From Brevibacillus laterosporus (GTDB lineage Bacteria > Bacillota > Bacilli > Brevibacillales > Brevibacillaceae): a stretch of DNA of 64,000 bases. Position 1 is the first letter of the stretch, and every line of letters begins with the position of its first letter. Of the stretch, positions 33,500-42,246 are shown in pieces. Location of the stretch: assembly GCF_030489605.1 (NCBI RefSeq), contig NZ_JAUKFY010000011.1, positions 1-64,000 on the forward strand. Direction: 5' to 3'. The notes beneath the pieces are model-generated. The model worked only from the letters and a program-made list of their open reading frames with translations, made no database searches and had not been told where the DNA came from. A program made the position numbers and the translations under genes.

Positions 33500-34468
33500 A
33501 TGACGCAAAACATCTCCTATACGACTGAAGAGGTTGCTAATATTTTGCGAGTATCCAAGCTGACAGTATATGACCTCATAAAAAAGGGAGAGCTGTCTGC
33601 TTATCGTGTTGGTAGACAGATGCGAGTAGATGCAAGCGATCTGGAATCCTACAAGCTAAAAACAAAATCGAAAAAAGCTGCTAACACCACCTCCTTTTCA
33701 CAAGCGGAAAAACCTATCGCAGCTGATAAACCGTCGTCTGGTGGGATTCAATCCATTATTATTAGTGGACAGGATATGGCACTAGATTTGTTAGCCTCTC
33801 AGCTAGAAAACCAAACAGGCAGTATAAGAGCGCTTCGGTCCTACCAAGGAAGCTTGAATAGCTTGGTTTCCCTTTATCGGGGAGAAGCGCAGATTGTGAG
33901 TACACATCTATTTGATGGTGACAGCGGGACCTACAATTTGCCTTATGTACAGCGTGTATTAACAGGCCGACCATATCTGATTGTTCATATGATGGCTCGC
34001 CAAGCAGGTCTATATGTAGCAAAGGGGAATCCCTTACAGCTACGGACGTGGTCTGATTTACAAAAGTCAGGAGTCAGAATAGTCAATCGAGAGGTTGGTT
34101 CGGGAACAAGGGTTTTGTTAGATGAGCAACTGCGTCTTCATCAGATTGATCCAGCTCGACTATCTGGCTATTTTAATCATGTAGAGCATAGTCATCTAGC
34201 AGTTGCAACTGCAGTCGCGAGGGGAGCCGCAGATGTAGGGATAGGCATTGAAAAAGCTGCAAGAATCGTAGACGTGGAGTTTATTCCGTTAATTCAAGAG
34301 CACTATGATCTAGTTATGCTGGTTACACCACAAAGTCATTATTGGATAAATAGTCTCCTGAAATTGCTGCAAAGTGAGGCTTTTAAACAAGAACTACAGG
34401 CTATCGGGGGCTATGATGTAACGCTCACGGGTCAGATCAAGCTGAAGGGGCCTATTCATTCTTGGTGA
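33500..34468 (+). CDS. One-component regulator: excisionase-type HTH fused to a periplasmic-binding-like domain
   Basis: A 322-residue fusion. Residues 7-52 form an excisionase/MerR-like DNA-binding helix-turn-helix (YTTEEVANILRVSKLTVYDLI). After a Lys/Ala/Ser linker, about 85-320 is a PBP-like domain (ISGQDMALDLLASQLE, VNREVGSGTRVLLDEQL) related to ModA and tungstate/molybdate binding proteins. It probably senses molybdate or tungstate inside the cell and controls the divergent modABC operon. The ATG at 33500 follows AAGGAGG. Confidence 0.85.
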   Translation: MTQNISYTTEEVANILRVSKLTVYDLIKKGELSAYRVGRQMRVDASDLESYKLKTKSKKAANTTSFSQAEKPIAADKPSSGGIQSIIISGQDMALDLLASQLENQTGSIRALRSYQGSLNSLVSLYRGEAQIVSTHLFDGDSGTYNLPYVQRVLTGRPYLIVHMMARQAGLYVAKGNPLQLRTWSDLQKSGVRIVNREVGSGTRVLLDEQLRLHQIDPARLSGYFNHVEHSHLAVATAVARGAADVGIGIEKAARIVDVEFIPLIQEHYDLVMLVTPQSHYWINSLLKLLQSEAFKQELQAIGGYDVTLTGQIKLKGPIHSW

Positions 34469-34540
34469 TAAATTACTTTACAAATGATCAAAATCCCGTT
34501 ATTCTATAGGGTATAAACTTGATAAGAATGTGTTATGGAG

Positions 34541-34567
34541 GAGCCTGTCATTTGATGGGCTCTTTTT
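34541..34567 (+). terminator. Terminator after the mod regulator
   Basis: Hairpin GAGCC...GGGCTC followed by TTTTTG. Confidence 0.7.
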
Positions 34568-34639
34568 GTCGTTTTTTACATCCAGCTTTTGGATAATATA
34601 ACAAAATAAACTTCAGGGGAAAGAAAGAGAGGTTATCAA

Positions 34640-35926
34640 GTGGATAATCAAGCATTACTTGCAATTGCGATTTTTCTCATTACCTACGCTTTTATTATCA
34701 GCGAAAAACTGCACCGCACTATTGTTGCGATGGCAGGAGGATTGCTCATGATCCTCACGGGTATCGTTACCCAGGAGGAAGGAATTCATCACATCGACTT
34801 TAATACATTAGGTTTATTAATCGGAATGATGATCATCGTGAGCATAACAGCCCAAACGGGTGTGTTCACCTTCGTAGCCATTAAGGCCGCTAAAGCGGTA
34901 AAGGGCGATCCGGTTAAAATCCTGATTGCACTAAGCTTAATTACAGCTTTGGCGTCTGCTTTGCTGGATAACGTAACAACCGTTTTACTCATGGTGCCTA
35001 TCACATTTAGTATTGCACGTCAGTTGAATGTAAACCCGATTCCTTATCTGATTAGTGAGATCATTTGCTCCAATGTAGGAGGGGCCGCAACACTGATTGG
35101 TGACCCGCCAAATATCATGATTGGGAGCGCTGTACCGGAATTGACCTTTATGGCTTTCCTTATACACATGGCTCCAGTCATAGCTATTATTTTAGTAGTC
35201 GTCATTATTTATTTGTTACTCGTTTATCGAAAAGGATTACAAACAACTCCAGAATTACAGCAAAAACTAATGCTACTAGATGAAAAGCAGGAGCTAACGA
35301 ATCCTACTTTATTAAAAAAATCATTAACAGTACTTGCCTTAACGATTATTGGCTTCGGCCTGCATGGTGTCTTTCATCTAGAATCAGCCACGATTGCATT
35401 AGTAGGCGCGTTCTTGTTACTTCTATTAACAGGAGAGCATTATTTAGAGGAAGCTTTGCTGAAAGTAGAATGGAATACAATTTTCTTCTTTGCAGGATTA
35501 TTCGTATTGGTATCTGGTCTGGTAAACACAGGTGTTATAGCTTCCCTAGCTGAAAAAGCAATCGAATTTACACAGGGCGATACATTGAAAACATCTATTA
35601 TCATACTGTGGATGAGTGGAATTGCTTCTGCCTTTGTTGATAACATTCCATTTGTAGCAACAATGATCCCTATGATTAAAGAGATGGGAAGCCTTGGGAT
35701 TACGAATTTGGAGCCACTATGGTGGAGTCTTGCCCTTGGCGCTTGCTTAGGGGGGAACGGTACGATTATCGGAGCCAGTGCTAACGTAATTGTTGTAGGA
35801 ATGGCTTCGAAAGAGAAATACCCAATAAGCTTTGGGATGTTTTTCAAGGTTGCTTTCCCGATTACGATTATTACATTGATCATATCTCACTTATATGTCT
35901 ATCTACGTTATTTCTTCTTTGCTTAA
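34640..35926 (+). CDS. ArsB/NhaD-type ion transporter
   Basis: A 428-residue membrane protein of the ion transporter superfamily with about eleven hydrophobic segments. It shows the duplicated hallmark ALLDNVTTVLLMVPI near 112-126 and the related AFVDNIPFVATMIPM near 331-345, plus GGAATLIGDPPNIMIG near 151-166 and GGNGTIIGASANVI. Family members exchange sodium/protons or extrude arsenite. No ars gene is nearby, so the substrate is open. The start is a GTG after GAGGTTATCAA. Confidence 0.88.
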   Translation: MDNQALLAIAIFLITYAFIISEKLHRTIVAMAGGLLMILTGIVTQEEGIHHIDFNTLGLLIGMMIIVSITAQTGVFTFVAIKAAKAVKGDPVKILIALSLITALASALLDNVTTVLLMVPITFSIARQLNVNPIPYLISEIICSNVGGAATLIGDPPNIMIGSAVPELTFMAFLIHMAPVIAIILVVVIIYLLLVYRKGLQTTPELQQKLMLLDEKQELTNPTLLKKSLTVLALTIIGFGLHGVFHLESATIALVGAFLLLLLTGEHYLEEALLKVEWNTIFFFAGLFVLVSGLVNTGVIASLAEKAIEFTQGDTLKTSIIILWMSGIASAFVDNIPFVATMIPMIKEMGSLGITNLEPLWWSLALGACLGGNGTIIGASANVIVVGMASKEKYPISFGMFFKVAFPITIITLIISHLYVYLRYFFFA

Positions 35927-35945
35927 TATTATGTAAATATGTTTA

Positions 35946-35988
35946 AAAAACCATCGAAAGAGGCGAAAGCCTTAGCCGGTGGTTTTTT
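35946..35988 (+). terminator. Terminator after the ArsB/NhaD gene
   Basis: AAACCATCG pairs with CGGTGGTTT, with an inner stem AGGC/GCCT, followed by six T residues. Confidence 0.85.
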
Positions 35989-36015
35989 GCTACTAGTCTT
36001 CCTTTATAAGATAAT
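35987..36015 (+). promoter_or_regulatory. Candidate cdaR promoter
   Basis: TTGCTA at 35987-35992, a 17-nt spacer and GATAAT at 36010-36015. The predicted transcript start near 36022 lies downstream of the in-frame ATG at 36018, which argues for the later GTG start. Confidence 0.55.
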
Positions 36016-36056
36016 ATATGGAACAAAAACATCGATTAGGTAAGGAAGTGGCCGGA

Positions 36057-37214
36057 GTGTTGCAAGTCACACAAGAGCTCGCGCAGGATATTGTTACTCG
36101 GATGATGAAGGTCATTGGTTATAACGTAAATGTAATGGATGAGCGTGGATACATTATTGCCTCTGGAGATAAAAATAGGCTGCATCAGAAACATGAAGGT
36201 GCGGTTATTGCCATTGAGCGCCGAGGCCGCTTTGAGGTGTATCCGGAAGATGTAAGGCGACTGGCTGGTGTGCAGGCTGGAACCAATTTAGTTATCCAAT
36301 TTCAAAGTGAAATAGTGGGCGTGATTGGTATTACCGGTGATCCACGTGAGGTGACGAAGTATGGAGAGCTTGTCAAAATGACAGCAGAGATGTTTCTGGA
36401 GCAATCCTACTTACTAGAGCAGGCCAAGCTGGATAAACGATTACGGGAAGATTTTTTGTTGTCCATCATACATGCAGACCATCAGGATAGTTCTTTATGG
36501 AAGGAACAGGCAAGGCGGCTGCAAATCGATCTATCCACTAAGAGAGTGGCGGTTATTATTGAATTAGTGGATATCGGGATTTCTGACGATAGTGCCTACA
36601 CGACCTTACGCCAAATGGTTGGCTTATTGGAGCTGCGTGATACCATTGAAATGATGGCCATTAAGAATTCAAAACAGATTGTTTTAGTAAAGGAATCACG
36701 CCATTATCGGGATAAGGAAGCGATTTGTGAAGGTGTTGAGCAAATATTACAATTGCTAAAAAATCAACTCATTGCGCCTATTAAAATATCAGTTGGAAAA
36801 GCCTTTTCCGGTGCAGAGGGGCTGCGCTATTGCTATGAGTCTGCTCGGGATACATTACTCGCTGGTAAAGCAATGGCTCCGGAATTAACCGTTTATTATT
36901 ATGATGATTTTTTAAATGAAACGCTGATGGTCTCCGTACAGGAATCTTGGAAATCAGAAGAGCTGATCAAGGTGTATAAAAATCTCATTACACAGGATAA
37001 AAGTGGAGAGCTTCAGCAAACTCTTCACGTTTATATGGAGGAAGAGGGAGAACTGCATCGGATTGCAAAGCGGCTTGTCATTCACCGTAATACGCTTAGA
37101 TACCGACTGCAACGCATTTATGACATCACAGGTAAGGACCCCAAAAGAATCAGTGACTTCCTATCATTACAATTTGCTATGTGGCTTTATAAGCTTAAAA
37201 ATAAACAAACATAA
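36057..37214 (+). CDS. cdaR: CdaR-type sugar diacid / glycerate regulator
   Basis: A 385-residue activator. The N-terminal sugar-diacid recognition domain (AQDIVTRMMKVIGYNVNVMDERG, then HEGAVIAIERRGR) is followed by a GGDEF-like central region and a C-terminal PucR-type HTH (AKRLVIHRNTLRYRLQRI). CdaR proteins respond to D-glycerate, glucarate or galactarate. The following GntP and glycerate kinase genes point to D-glycerate. I chose the GTG at 36057 because AAGGAAG lies 8 nt upstream and the predicted transcript would not include the ATG at 36018; TTG at 36060 is an alternative. Confidence 0.88.
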   Translation: MLQVTQELAQDIVTRMMKVIGYNVNVMDERGYIIASGDKNRLHQKHEGAVIAIERRGRFEVYPEDVRRLAGVQAGTNLVIQFQSEIVGVIGITGDPREVTKYGELVKMTAEMFLEQSYLLEQAKLDKRLREDFLLSIIHADHQDSSLWKEQARRLQIDLSTKRVAVIIELVDIGISDDSAYTTLRQMVGLLELRDTIEMMAIKNSKQIVLVKESRHYRDKEAICEGVEQILQLLKNQLIAPIKISVGKAFSGAEGLRYCYESARDTLLAGKAMAPELTVYYYDDFLNETLMVSVQESWKSEELIKVYKNLITQDKSGELQQTLHVYMEEEGELHRIAKRLVIHRNTLRYRLQRIYDITGKDPKRISDFLSLQFAMWLYKLKNKQT

Positions 37215-37270
37215 AAAAGGAACAAATTCCAATTCTACCAATTGAAAGGAACCTATTGTGCAAATGAACA

Positions 37271-37302
37271 AAAACTCCCTGTCCGTAAGGCGGGAGTTTT
37301 GT
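37271..37302 (+). terminator. Terminator after cdaR
   Basis: AAACTCCC pairs with GGGAGTTT around TGTCCGTAAGGC, ending in TTTTGTTTT. It lies between cdaR and gntP, so the two are separate units. Confidence 0.8.
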
Positions 37303-37328
37303 TTTCGCGGCTGATGAATCCGCTTACA

Positions 37329-37342
37329 TGAAAGCGCTATGA
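37329..37342 (+). promoter_or_regulatory. Candidate cre (CcpA) site at the gntP promoter
   Basis: TGAAAGCGCTATGA matches 13 of 14 positions of the cre consensus TGWAANCGNTNWCA. It overlaps a -10-like TATGAT (37338-37343) whose -35 is poor, as expected for an activator-dependent promoter under catabolite repression. Confidence 0.5.
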
Positions 37343-37400
37343 TATAGACGAGAGATAGAAAGCATACAAATAGAGCTGAAGTCAGAAGGAGGAGTCACAC

Positions 37401-38669
37401 ATGGATGTTACCGTAAGCGTTTTTGGGGCATTAGCGGCGTTGATTGTAGCCATTGTTCTTATTTTGCGCAAAGTGCCGCCTGCTTATGGAATGATTGCTG
37501 GTGCCTTAATTGGTGGTGTCATCGGCGGAGTTACTTTGCCGGATACCGTTACCCTCATGATTGAGGGAACCAAGGGTGTTATACCGGCTGTCTTACGTAT
37601 CCTTGCAGCAGGTGTTTTGGCTGGGGTACTCATTGAATCGGGAGCAGCATCCACAATCGCTGAGACTATTGTAAAAAAAGTAGGCGAAACAAGAGCGTTG
37701 CTAGCTCTTGCCATTGCAACGATGATTTTGACAGCGGTGGGTGTCTTTATTGACGTAGCAGTAATTACCGTAGCTCCGATTGCTTTGGCGATCGCGCAGC
37801 GAGCTGATATATCGAAGATGGGTATTTTGCTTGCGATGATTGGAGGGGGGAAAGCTGGTAATATCATGTCGCCTAACCCTAATACTATCGCGGCGGCCGA
37901 TACATTCCACGTACCATTGACCTCTGTGATGGCAGCAGGAATTATTCCCGCTCTCATTGGAGTGGCTGTGACCTACATGATTGCAAAAAGACTGTCGCAA
38001 AAAGGAAGCAAAGTAGCGGCAAACGAAAGCAGTGAAGTTGATAGAAGCCAGCTTCCGAGCTTTGGAACAGCAATTTTAGCACCCCTTACAGCCATTGTTT
38101 TACTGGCTTTGCGACCTCTATTTGATATCAATATAGATCCGTTAATTGCTTTGCCTGTGGGGGGACTTGTAGGAGCAATTGCTATGGGACGCCTCAAAAA
38201 AGTGAATCAGTACGCAATATATGGGTTGGGTAAGATGTCAGGTGTAGCCATTATGCTGATTGGAACGGGAACACTTGCCGGAATTATCGCCAATTCAGAA
38301 CTAAAAGGTGTCATTATTTCTGCCTTGACTGCTTCCGGTCTCCCTGCGTACCTGTTGGCACCGATTAGCGGTGCATTAATGTCTTTGGCTACGGCTTCTA
38401 CAACCGCTGGTACGGTGGTAGCGAGCTCTGTATTTGGTAGTACGATCGTTGAGCTTGGTGTAAGCTCACTAGCGGCGGCAGCAATGATACATGCGGGTGC
38501 GACTGTGTTTGATCATATGCCGCACGGAAGCTTTTTCCACGCTACGGGTGGTAGCATTAACATGGCAATGAAAGAACGGCTACGCTTAATTCCTTATGAG
38601 ACAGTGATTGGTTTTGTACTTGCTATCATTTCTACTCTGTTATTCGGTATTTTTCAAATTATGGTATGA
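37401..38669 (+). CDS. GntP family permease (probable D-glycerate/gluconate)
   Basis: A 422-residue polytopic transporter of the gluconate:proton symporter family. It has about twelve membrane segments and the conserved stretch MIGGGKAGNIMSPNPNTIAAAD near 147-168. The neighbours, a CdaR-type activator and a glycerate kinase, suggest D-glycerate as substrate rather than gluconate. AAGGAGGAG lies 8 nt before the ATG. It is followed 36 nt later by the kinase gene. Confidence 0.88.
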   Translation: MDVTVSVFGALAALIVAIVLILRKVPPAYGMIAGALIGGVIGGVTLPDTVTLMIEGTKGVIPAVLRILAAGVLAGVLIESGAASTIAETIVKKVGETRALLALAIATMILTAVGVFIDVAVITVAPIALAIAQRADISKMGILLAMIGGGKAGNIMSPNPNTIAAADTFHVPLTSVMAAGIIPALIGVAVTYMIAKRLSQKGSKVAANESSEVDRSQLPSFGTAILAPLTAIVLLALRPLFDINIDPLIALPVGGLVGAIAMGRLKKVNQYAIYGLGKMSGVAIMLIGTGTLAGIIANSELKGVIISALTASGLPAYLLAPISGALMSLATASTTAGTVVASSVFGSTIVELGVSSLAAAAMIHAGATVFDHMPHGSFFHATGGSINMAMKERLRLIPYETVIGFVLAIISTLLFGIFQIMV

Positions 38670-38705
38670 AAATAGCTAGTACAGAACACGAGAGGAGAGA
38701 CAACG

Positions 38706-39857
38706 ATGAAATTCGTTATTGCACCGGATTCTTTTAAAGAAAGTCTGACGGCTATGCAGGCAGCATTGGCAATTGAAAAAGGAGTAAAAGAAGTCTTCCC
38801 TACCGCTGAGTGTGTCCTGATACCGATGGCAGACGGCGGTGAAGGAACGGTTCAATCGCTGGTGGATGCTACGGGTGGAGAGATTGTTACTTGCCAAGTG
38901 ACGGGCCCAATTGGACAGCCTGTAGAAGCATTCTATGGATTATTAGGCGATAAAAAAACAGCGGTAATTGAAATGGCAGCGGCTTCAGGCCTGCATCTGG
39001 TGCCGCGCGAAGAGAGAAATCCGCTTATTACAACTACAAGGGGGACTGGGGAATTAATTCTCCGTGCCTTGGATTCAGGCGTCACACATATCATATTAGG
39101 TCTAGGGGGAAGCGCAACGAATGATGGTGGTGCTGGTGTAGCACAGGCGCTAGGTGTAAGGCTGTTAGATCAAAATGGCGAGGAGCTTGGCGACGGCGGC
39201 GGAGAGCTTCACAAGCTTGTTGAAATCGACATAAGCTCTCTGGACCCTCGCATCCAGCAGGTAACCTTTGAGGTGGCTTGTGACGTCGATAATCCTTTGA
39301 CAGGACCAAAGGGAGCTTCTGCCGTATTTGGACCGCAAAAAGGAGCGACGCCTGAACAAGTCGCTCTGCTCGATCAAAATTTAGCCCATTATGCGAAAAA
39401 ATTAAAAGAATACCTCGGTAAGGATGTTGATAAGATCGAGGGAGCTGGGGCTGCAGGCGGTCTAGGAGCAGGTGTGCTAGCTTTCTTTCAATGTGAATTA
39501 AAACGCGGGATTCAAATTGTAATAGAGGCAACGGAGTTAAGTAAACATGTACAGGATGCTGACTTTGTGATCACGGGGGAAGGGCGCGTAGATTTTCAGA
39601 CCATTCATGGAAAAACTCCGATTGGTGTAGCCAAGACGGCTAAGCTCTACAATGTTCCAGTAATCGGCATTGCGGGTTGTGTGACTGAGGAGAGTAAGAT
39701 TGTACACGAGCATGGAATTGATCTTTTATTCCCGATTATTCCTCACTTAGCTCCCTTGGAAGAGATTTTGCAAGAAGGAGCCCAAAATATGGAGCGGACG
39801 GCGCGCAATGTGGCAATGTCCTTGAAACTAGGTGCAGCGTGGCAGAAGAGTAAATAG
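38706..39857 (+). CDS. Glycerate kinase (GlxK/GarK family)
   Basis: A 383-residue kinase of the glycerate kinase type 1 family: KFVIAPDSFKESLTAMQAA at the start, PMADGGEGTVQ near 39-49, GLGGSATNDGGAG near 130-142 and TGEGRVDFQT near 296. It phosphorylates D-glycerate, usually at C2, to feed glycolysis. It is co-transcribed with gntP (AGGAG 8 nt before the ATG). Confidence 0.94.
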   Translation: MKFVIAPDSFKESLTAMQAALAIEKGVKEVFPTAECVLIPMADGGEGTVQSLVDATGGEIVTCQVTGPIGQPVEAFYGLLGDKKTAVIEMAAASGLHLVPREERNPLITTTRGTGELILRALDSGVTHIILGLGGSATNDGGAGVAQALGVRLLDQNGEELGDGGGELHKLVEIDISSLDPRIQQVTFEVACDVDNPLTGPKGASAVFGPQKGATPEQVALLDQNLAHYAKKLKEYLGKDVDKIEGAGAAGGLGAGVLAFFQCELKRGIQIVIEATELSKHVQDADFVITGEGRVDFQTIHGKTPIGVAKTAKLYNVPVIGIAGCVTEESKIVHEHGIDLLFPIIPHLAPLEEILQEGAQNMERTARNVAMSLKLGAAWQKSK

Positions 39858-39862
39858 AAAAA

Positions 39863-39922
39863 CAAAAAGCCCTTCTTATCAGGAAACTTGCTCAAGTTTC
39901 AAGTGATGAAAAGGGCTTTTTA
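39863..39922. terminator. Bidirectional terminator between glycerate kinase and bcrC-like genes
   Basis: AAAAAGCCCTT pairs with AAGGGCTTTTT; the interior holds a second hairpin (GAAACTTG/CAAGTTTC). T-runs occur on both strands. Confidence 0.88.
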
Positions 39923-39930
39923 TTAGACGA

Positions 39931-40545
39931 TTATTCAATCGTGTGATGTTTTTTGCGCGCAGCTGATTTTTTAGGCGGTATGATGGCACTCTCGATTTTT
40001 TCATACAAAAGAATACCTTCATCGATTAAGCCTACTACACGAGGGAATCTTGGAAGGATGCTATGAATAGCATAAGCGCAACTCATTCCAAGCACCATGC
40101 CGGACAAAACGTCTGTTGGATAATGCACGCCAATGAACACGCGGGAAAGGGATACACCAACCGCAAGAACCATCCAGAAGCGTTTCCCCTTTGGTTTGAT
40201 ATAGTACCAGTAGGTAGCTGCGATAGCTAGTGCTGCTGTCGCATGGTCGCTTGGAAAAGAAGCATCCGCATCATGCGGTACCAATGGTGTCAGTGGCAGC
40301 GTAACGAACGGACGATCACGATAGATGAGATGTCCTAGCACCCAGCTTATTCCCATGGAAATACAACAGACAATGATTGTTTGGATAATCATCCGTTTGT
40401 TTTTGCGATTTCCAAAAAACCAATAAACGGGGATGCTCAGATAAAAGAGGTATTCTGCATATTTAGCTAGAAAAATGCTAATCCAGCCGACAACTGAATA
40501 GGAACCAGCAAAGGAGCTGAGGGCCTGTACAACAGTAGAATCCAA
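39931..40545 (-). CDS. PAP2 phosphatase, BcrC-like undecaprenyl-diphosphatase
   Basis: A 204-residue membrane phosphatase with the three PAP2 motifs: RDRPF near 76, the PSDH motif near 98 and SRVFIGVHYPTDVLSG near 133-148. There are about five membrane segments. The N-terminus resembles BcrC, which dephosphorylates undecaprenyl pyrophosphate and protects against bacitracin. A basic C-terminal tail (PPKKSAARKKHH) is extra. The start is TTG at 40545, 8 nt after GGAGG. A minus-strand TATAAT near 40596-40601 is its likely -10. Confidence 0.85.
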   Translation of the reverse strand: MDSTVVQALSSFAGSYSVVGWISIFLAKYAEYLFYLSIPVYWFFGNRKNKRMIIQTIIVCCISMGISWVLGHLIYRDRPFVTLPLTPLVPHDADASFPSDHATAALAIAATYWYYIKPKGKRFWMVLAVGVSLSRVFIGVHYPTDVLSGMVLGMSCAYAIHSILPRFPRVVGLIDEGILLYEKIESAIIPPKKSAARKKHHTIE

Positions 40546-40922
40546 GGTTATTTCCTCCAGTTCATAAACTCTGACAAAAATTCTTTCCCCATTATATACC
40601 GTAAAGGTAGTAAATCCACCACCAATCCTTACTAAAATTAATCTCTATCTAAGATCACAAGCAGAAGAAGCCTTTCCATAGACTATTTACCATTACGTTT
40701 AAGGGAGGAAAAAGGTTACGGGGCAAGCAGGTTGTTATGAAAAATGATTGAAACCTAGATAGGATAGGCATGTATGCGATTACAATGATGGCTGGGCTGT
40801 TACAAAATCACATTCAGTCATAAAAAAACAATAGTAAATGTAGGATTTTCTGCTTTGATGTAGAATATAGGTTACTATTCCGTCTTGTGGAAAGTCTTTG
40901 CAATGCAGAAGGAGAATGTTTC
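40546..40922. other. Divergent region between bcrC-like and wHTH genes
   Basis: 377 nt without a gene. It holds the bcrC-like leader and its -10, and the leader of the next gene. No repeat, operator or small frame with a ribosome site is supported. Confidence 0.45.
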
Positions 40923-41894
40923 ATGAATAGGCCAACATATACCATCGCTAGTTACATCAAGAAGGTTTTTCGGCCAGGGGAGCGTTCACTTCCAAGAACT
41001 GATATCATTGCGCGCTTAGAAGAGCAATTACACTTTATGCCAAATGGAAAAAGCGCGGAAGAAACCCTCTCCGAAGCCATGCAGCTTACTGATTCGCCCA
41101 TAAAGGTTGGCAGAACCGAAGCGATCCTAGAGCTTACATACCAACCACATCAATTATTTGATCAGGCATATCGTTTTGTGAGAAAATCTCATTCTCCCAA
41201 AAATTTAGACCAAATGATGCGTGAATTGCGTCAACATACCCATTTTTCCTGGAATCAGATCACCAAATTGCTGATACTGGATAAAGACCCGCGCTTCGTT
41301 CAATACGTCGGAGATGAACGCTGGTATCTTGCTGAATGGAAACTGGCTAATGACTCCATTTATGAATTTTTGGTTAGCAAGGAAATCGACAGACTCTCTA
41401 TCCGCCTTTTGTTCCACATGGTGGAAAATGAGTTGAAGCTGTCTATCAAAGAAAGCATGTTTGTACCGGAATTGGACGGCCGCTTTACAGTTAGTGGCGA
41501 AAACATTTACGTAAATGGCCAAGACGATAAAGCAAAAGCTGTACATGAAATGCAAACTGCGCTGGCACAAGTAGCTACGGCAGAGACTGTGATCGAAAAC
41601 GATCAGCTAGCACTTGACCAAACCGAGCCACAAGCAAAAAATTTAGAGGCCGTACAGGAGGAAAAAATCATGATCACAACGCAAACAAAAAACGTTTTAG
41701 CAGAAGTAGAACAGCTATTAAATAAGGCAGTTTCCCTTTTGGATCAGCGTAATGCCGAAATGTCCCAAGAGGTAATTTCTCATTTCCAAGAGAGTAACAT
41801 GGATGCCATTGAAATTTTGATGAAGGAAAAACATAAAAACGAACAGGTAGTTGCCGACATTAAAAATATTGTGACTACACTTGATCAAGAATAA
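40923..41894 (+). CDS. Unknown protein with winged-helix-like segment (HARE/RpoE-delta resemblance)
   Basis: A 323-residue soluble protein. Residues about 5-70 are helical. Around 105-145 the pattern ITKLLILDKDPRFVQYVGDE followed by RWYLAEW resembles the end of a HARE/RpoE-delta winged helix. The C-terminal 90 residues (about 230-323) are rich in Gln/Glu and probably coiled coil. The ATG at 40923 follows AGAAGGAG. The stop codon overlaps the start of the next gene (TAATG). The function is unknown. It is the first gene of a three-gene set with the SEC-C protein. Confidence 0.6.
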   Translation: MNRPTYTIASYIKKVFRPGERSLPRTDIIARLEEQLHFMPNGKSAEETLSEAMQLTDSPIKVGRTEAILELTYQPHQLFDQAYRFVRKSHSPKNLDQMMRELRQHTHFSWNQITKLLILDKDPRFVQYVGDERWYLAEWKLANDSIYEFLVSKEIDRLSIRLLFHMVENELKLSIKESMFVPELDGRFTVSGENIYVNGQDDKAKAVHEMQTALAQVATAETVIENDQLALDQTEPQAKNLEAVQEEKIMITTQTKNVLAEVEQLLNKAVSLLDQRNAEMSQEVISHFQESNMDAIEILMKEKHKNEQVVADIKNIVTTLDQE

Positions 41895-42136
41895 TGAAGG
41901 CAGAAGAGTCCATTTGCATGGAAAAGAGATTTTATGTGATCCGTGAGATCATTTTGCAGTATGAGGCTCGCTTAAAGCATATGGAAATGATGGTGGTACA
42001 ATTTTTTTCCACCAATCAATTAGAAGCCATATCTGAATGTATTGCTGAACGTGAGAGAATTGAGAAGCTGATTAAAAAGCTACAACATTTTGTTGAAAAA
42101 TGGGAAGCATACACGGATATGAGTATTGATTACTAG
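41894..42136 (+). CDS. Small helical protein, coupled to the preceding gene
   Basis: An 80-residue charged helical protein (RFYVIREIILQYEARLKHME) overlapping the previous stop by one base. An alternative start is the ATG at 41918. It resembles the small coiled-coil partners of regulatory proteins, but I do not recognise a family. Confidence 0.6.
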   Translation: MKAEESICMEKRFYVIREIILQYEARLKHMEMMVVQFFSTNQLEAISECIAERERIEKLIKKLQHFVEKWEAYTDMSIDY

Positions 42137-42246
42137 GCATTCGGGTAGAATAACTTGCAATCAATTCGGGAAATGCGATATAACTAGAAGGATTGTGGCA
42201 ATTCCTAGCTGAAGGTTAGCTGGGTCGAAAGGAGAAACAACCCCCC

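Noticed and set aside
37484-37957. 157-codon antisense frame within gntP
   Set aside because: Shadow of a GC-richer transmembrane gene in another phase; low-complexity Ala/Thr/Ile product and no ribosome site.
39091-39531. 146-codon antisense frame within the glycerate kinase gene
   Set aside because: Overlaps a well supported gene fully and has no ribosome site or recognisable domain.
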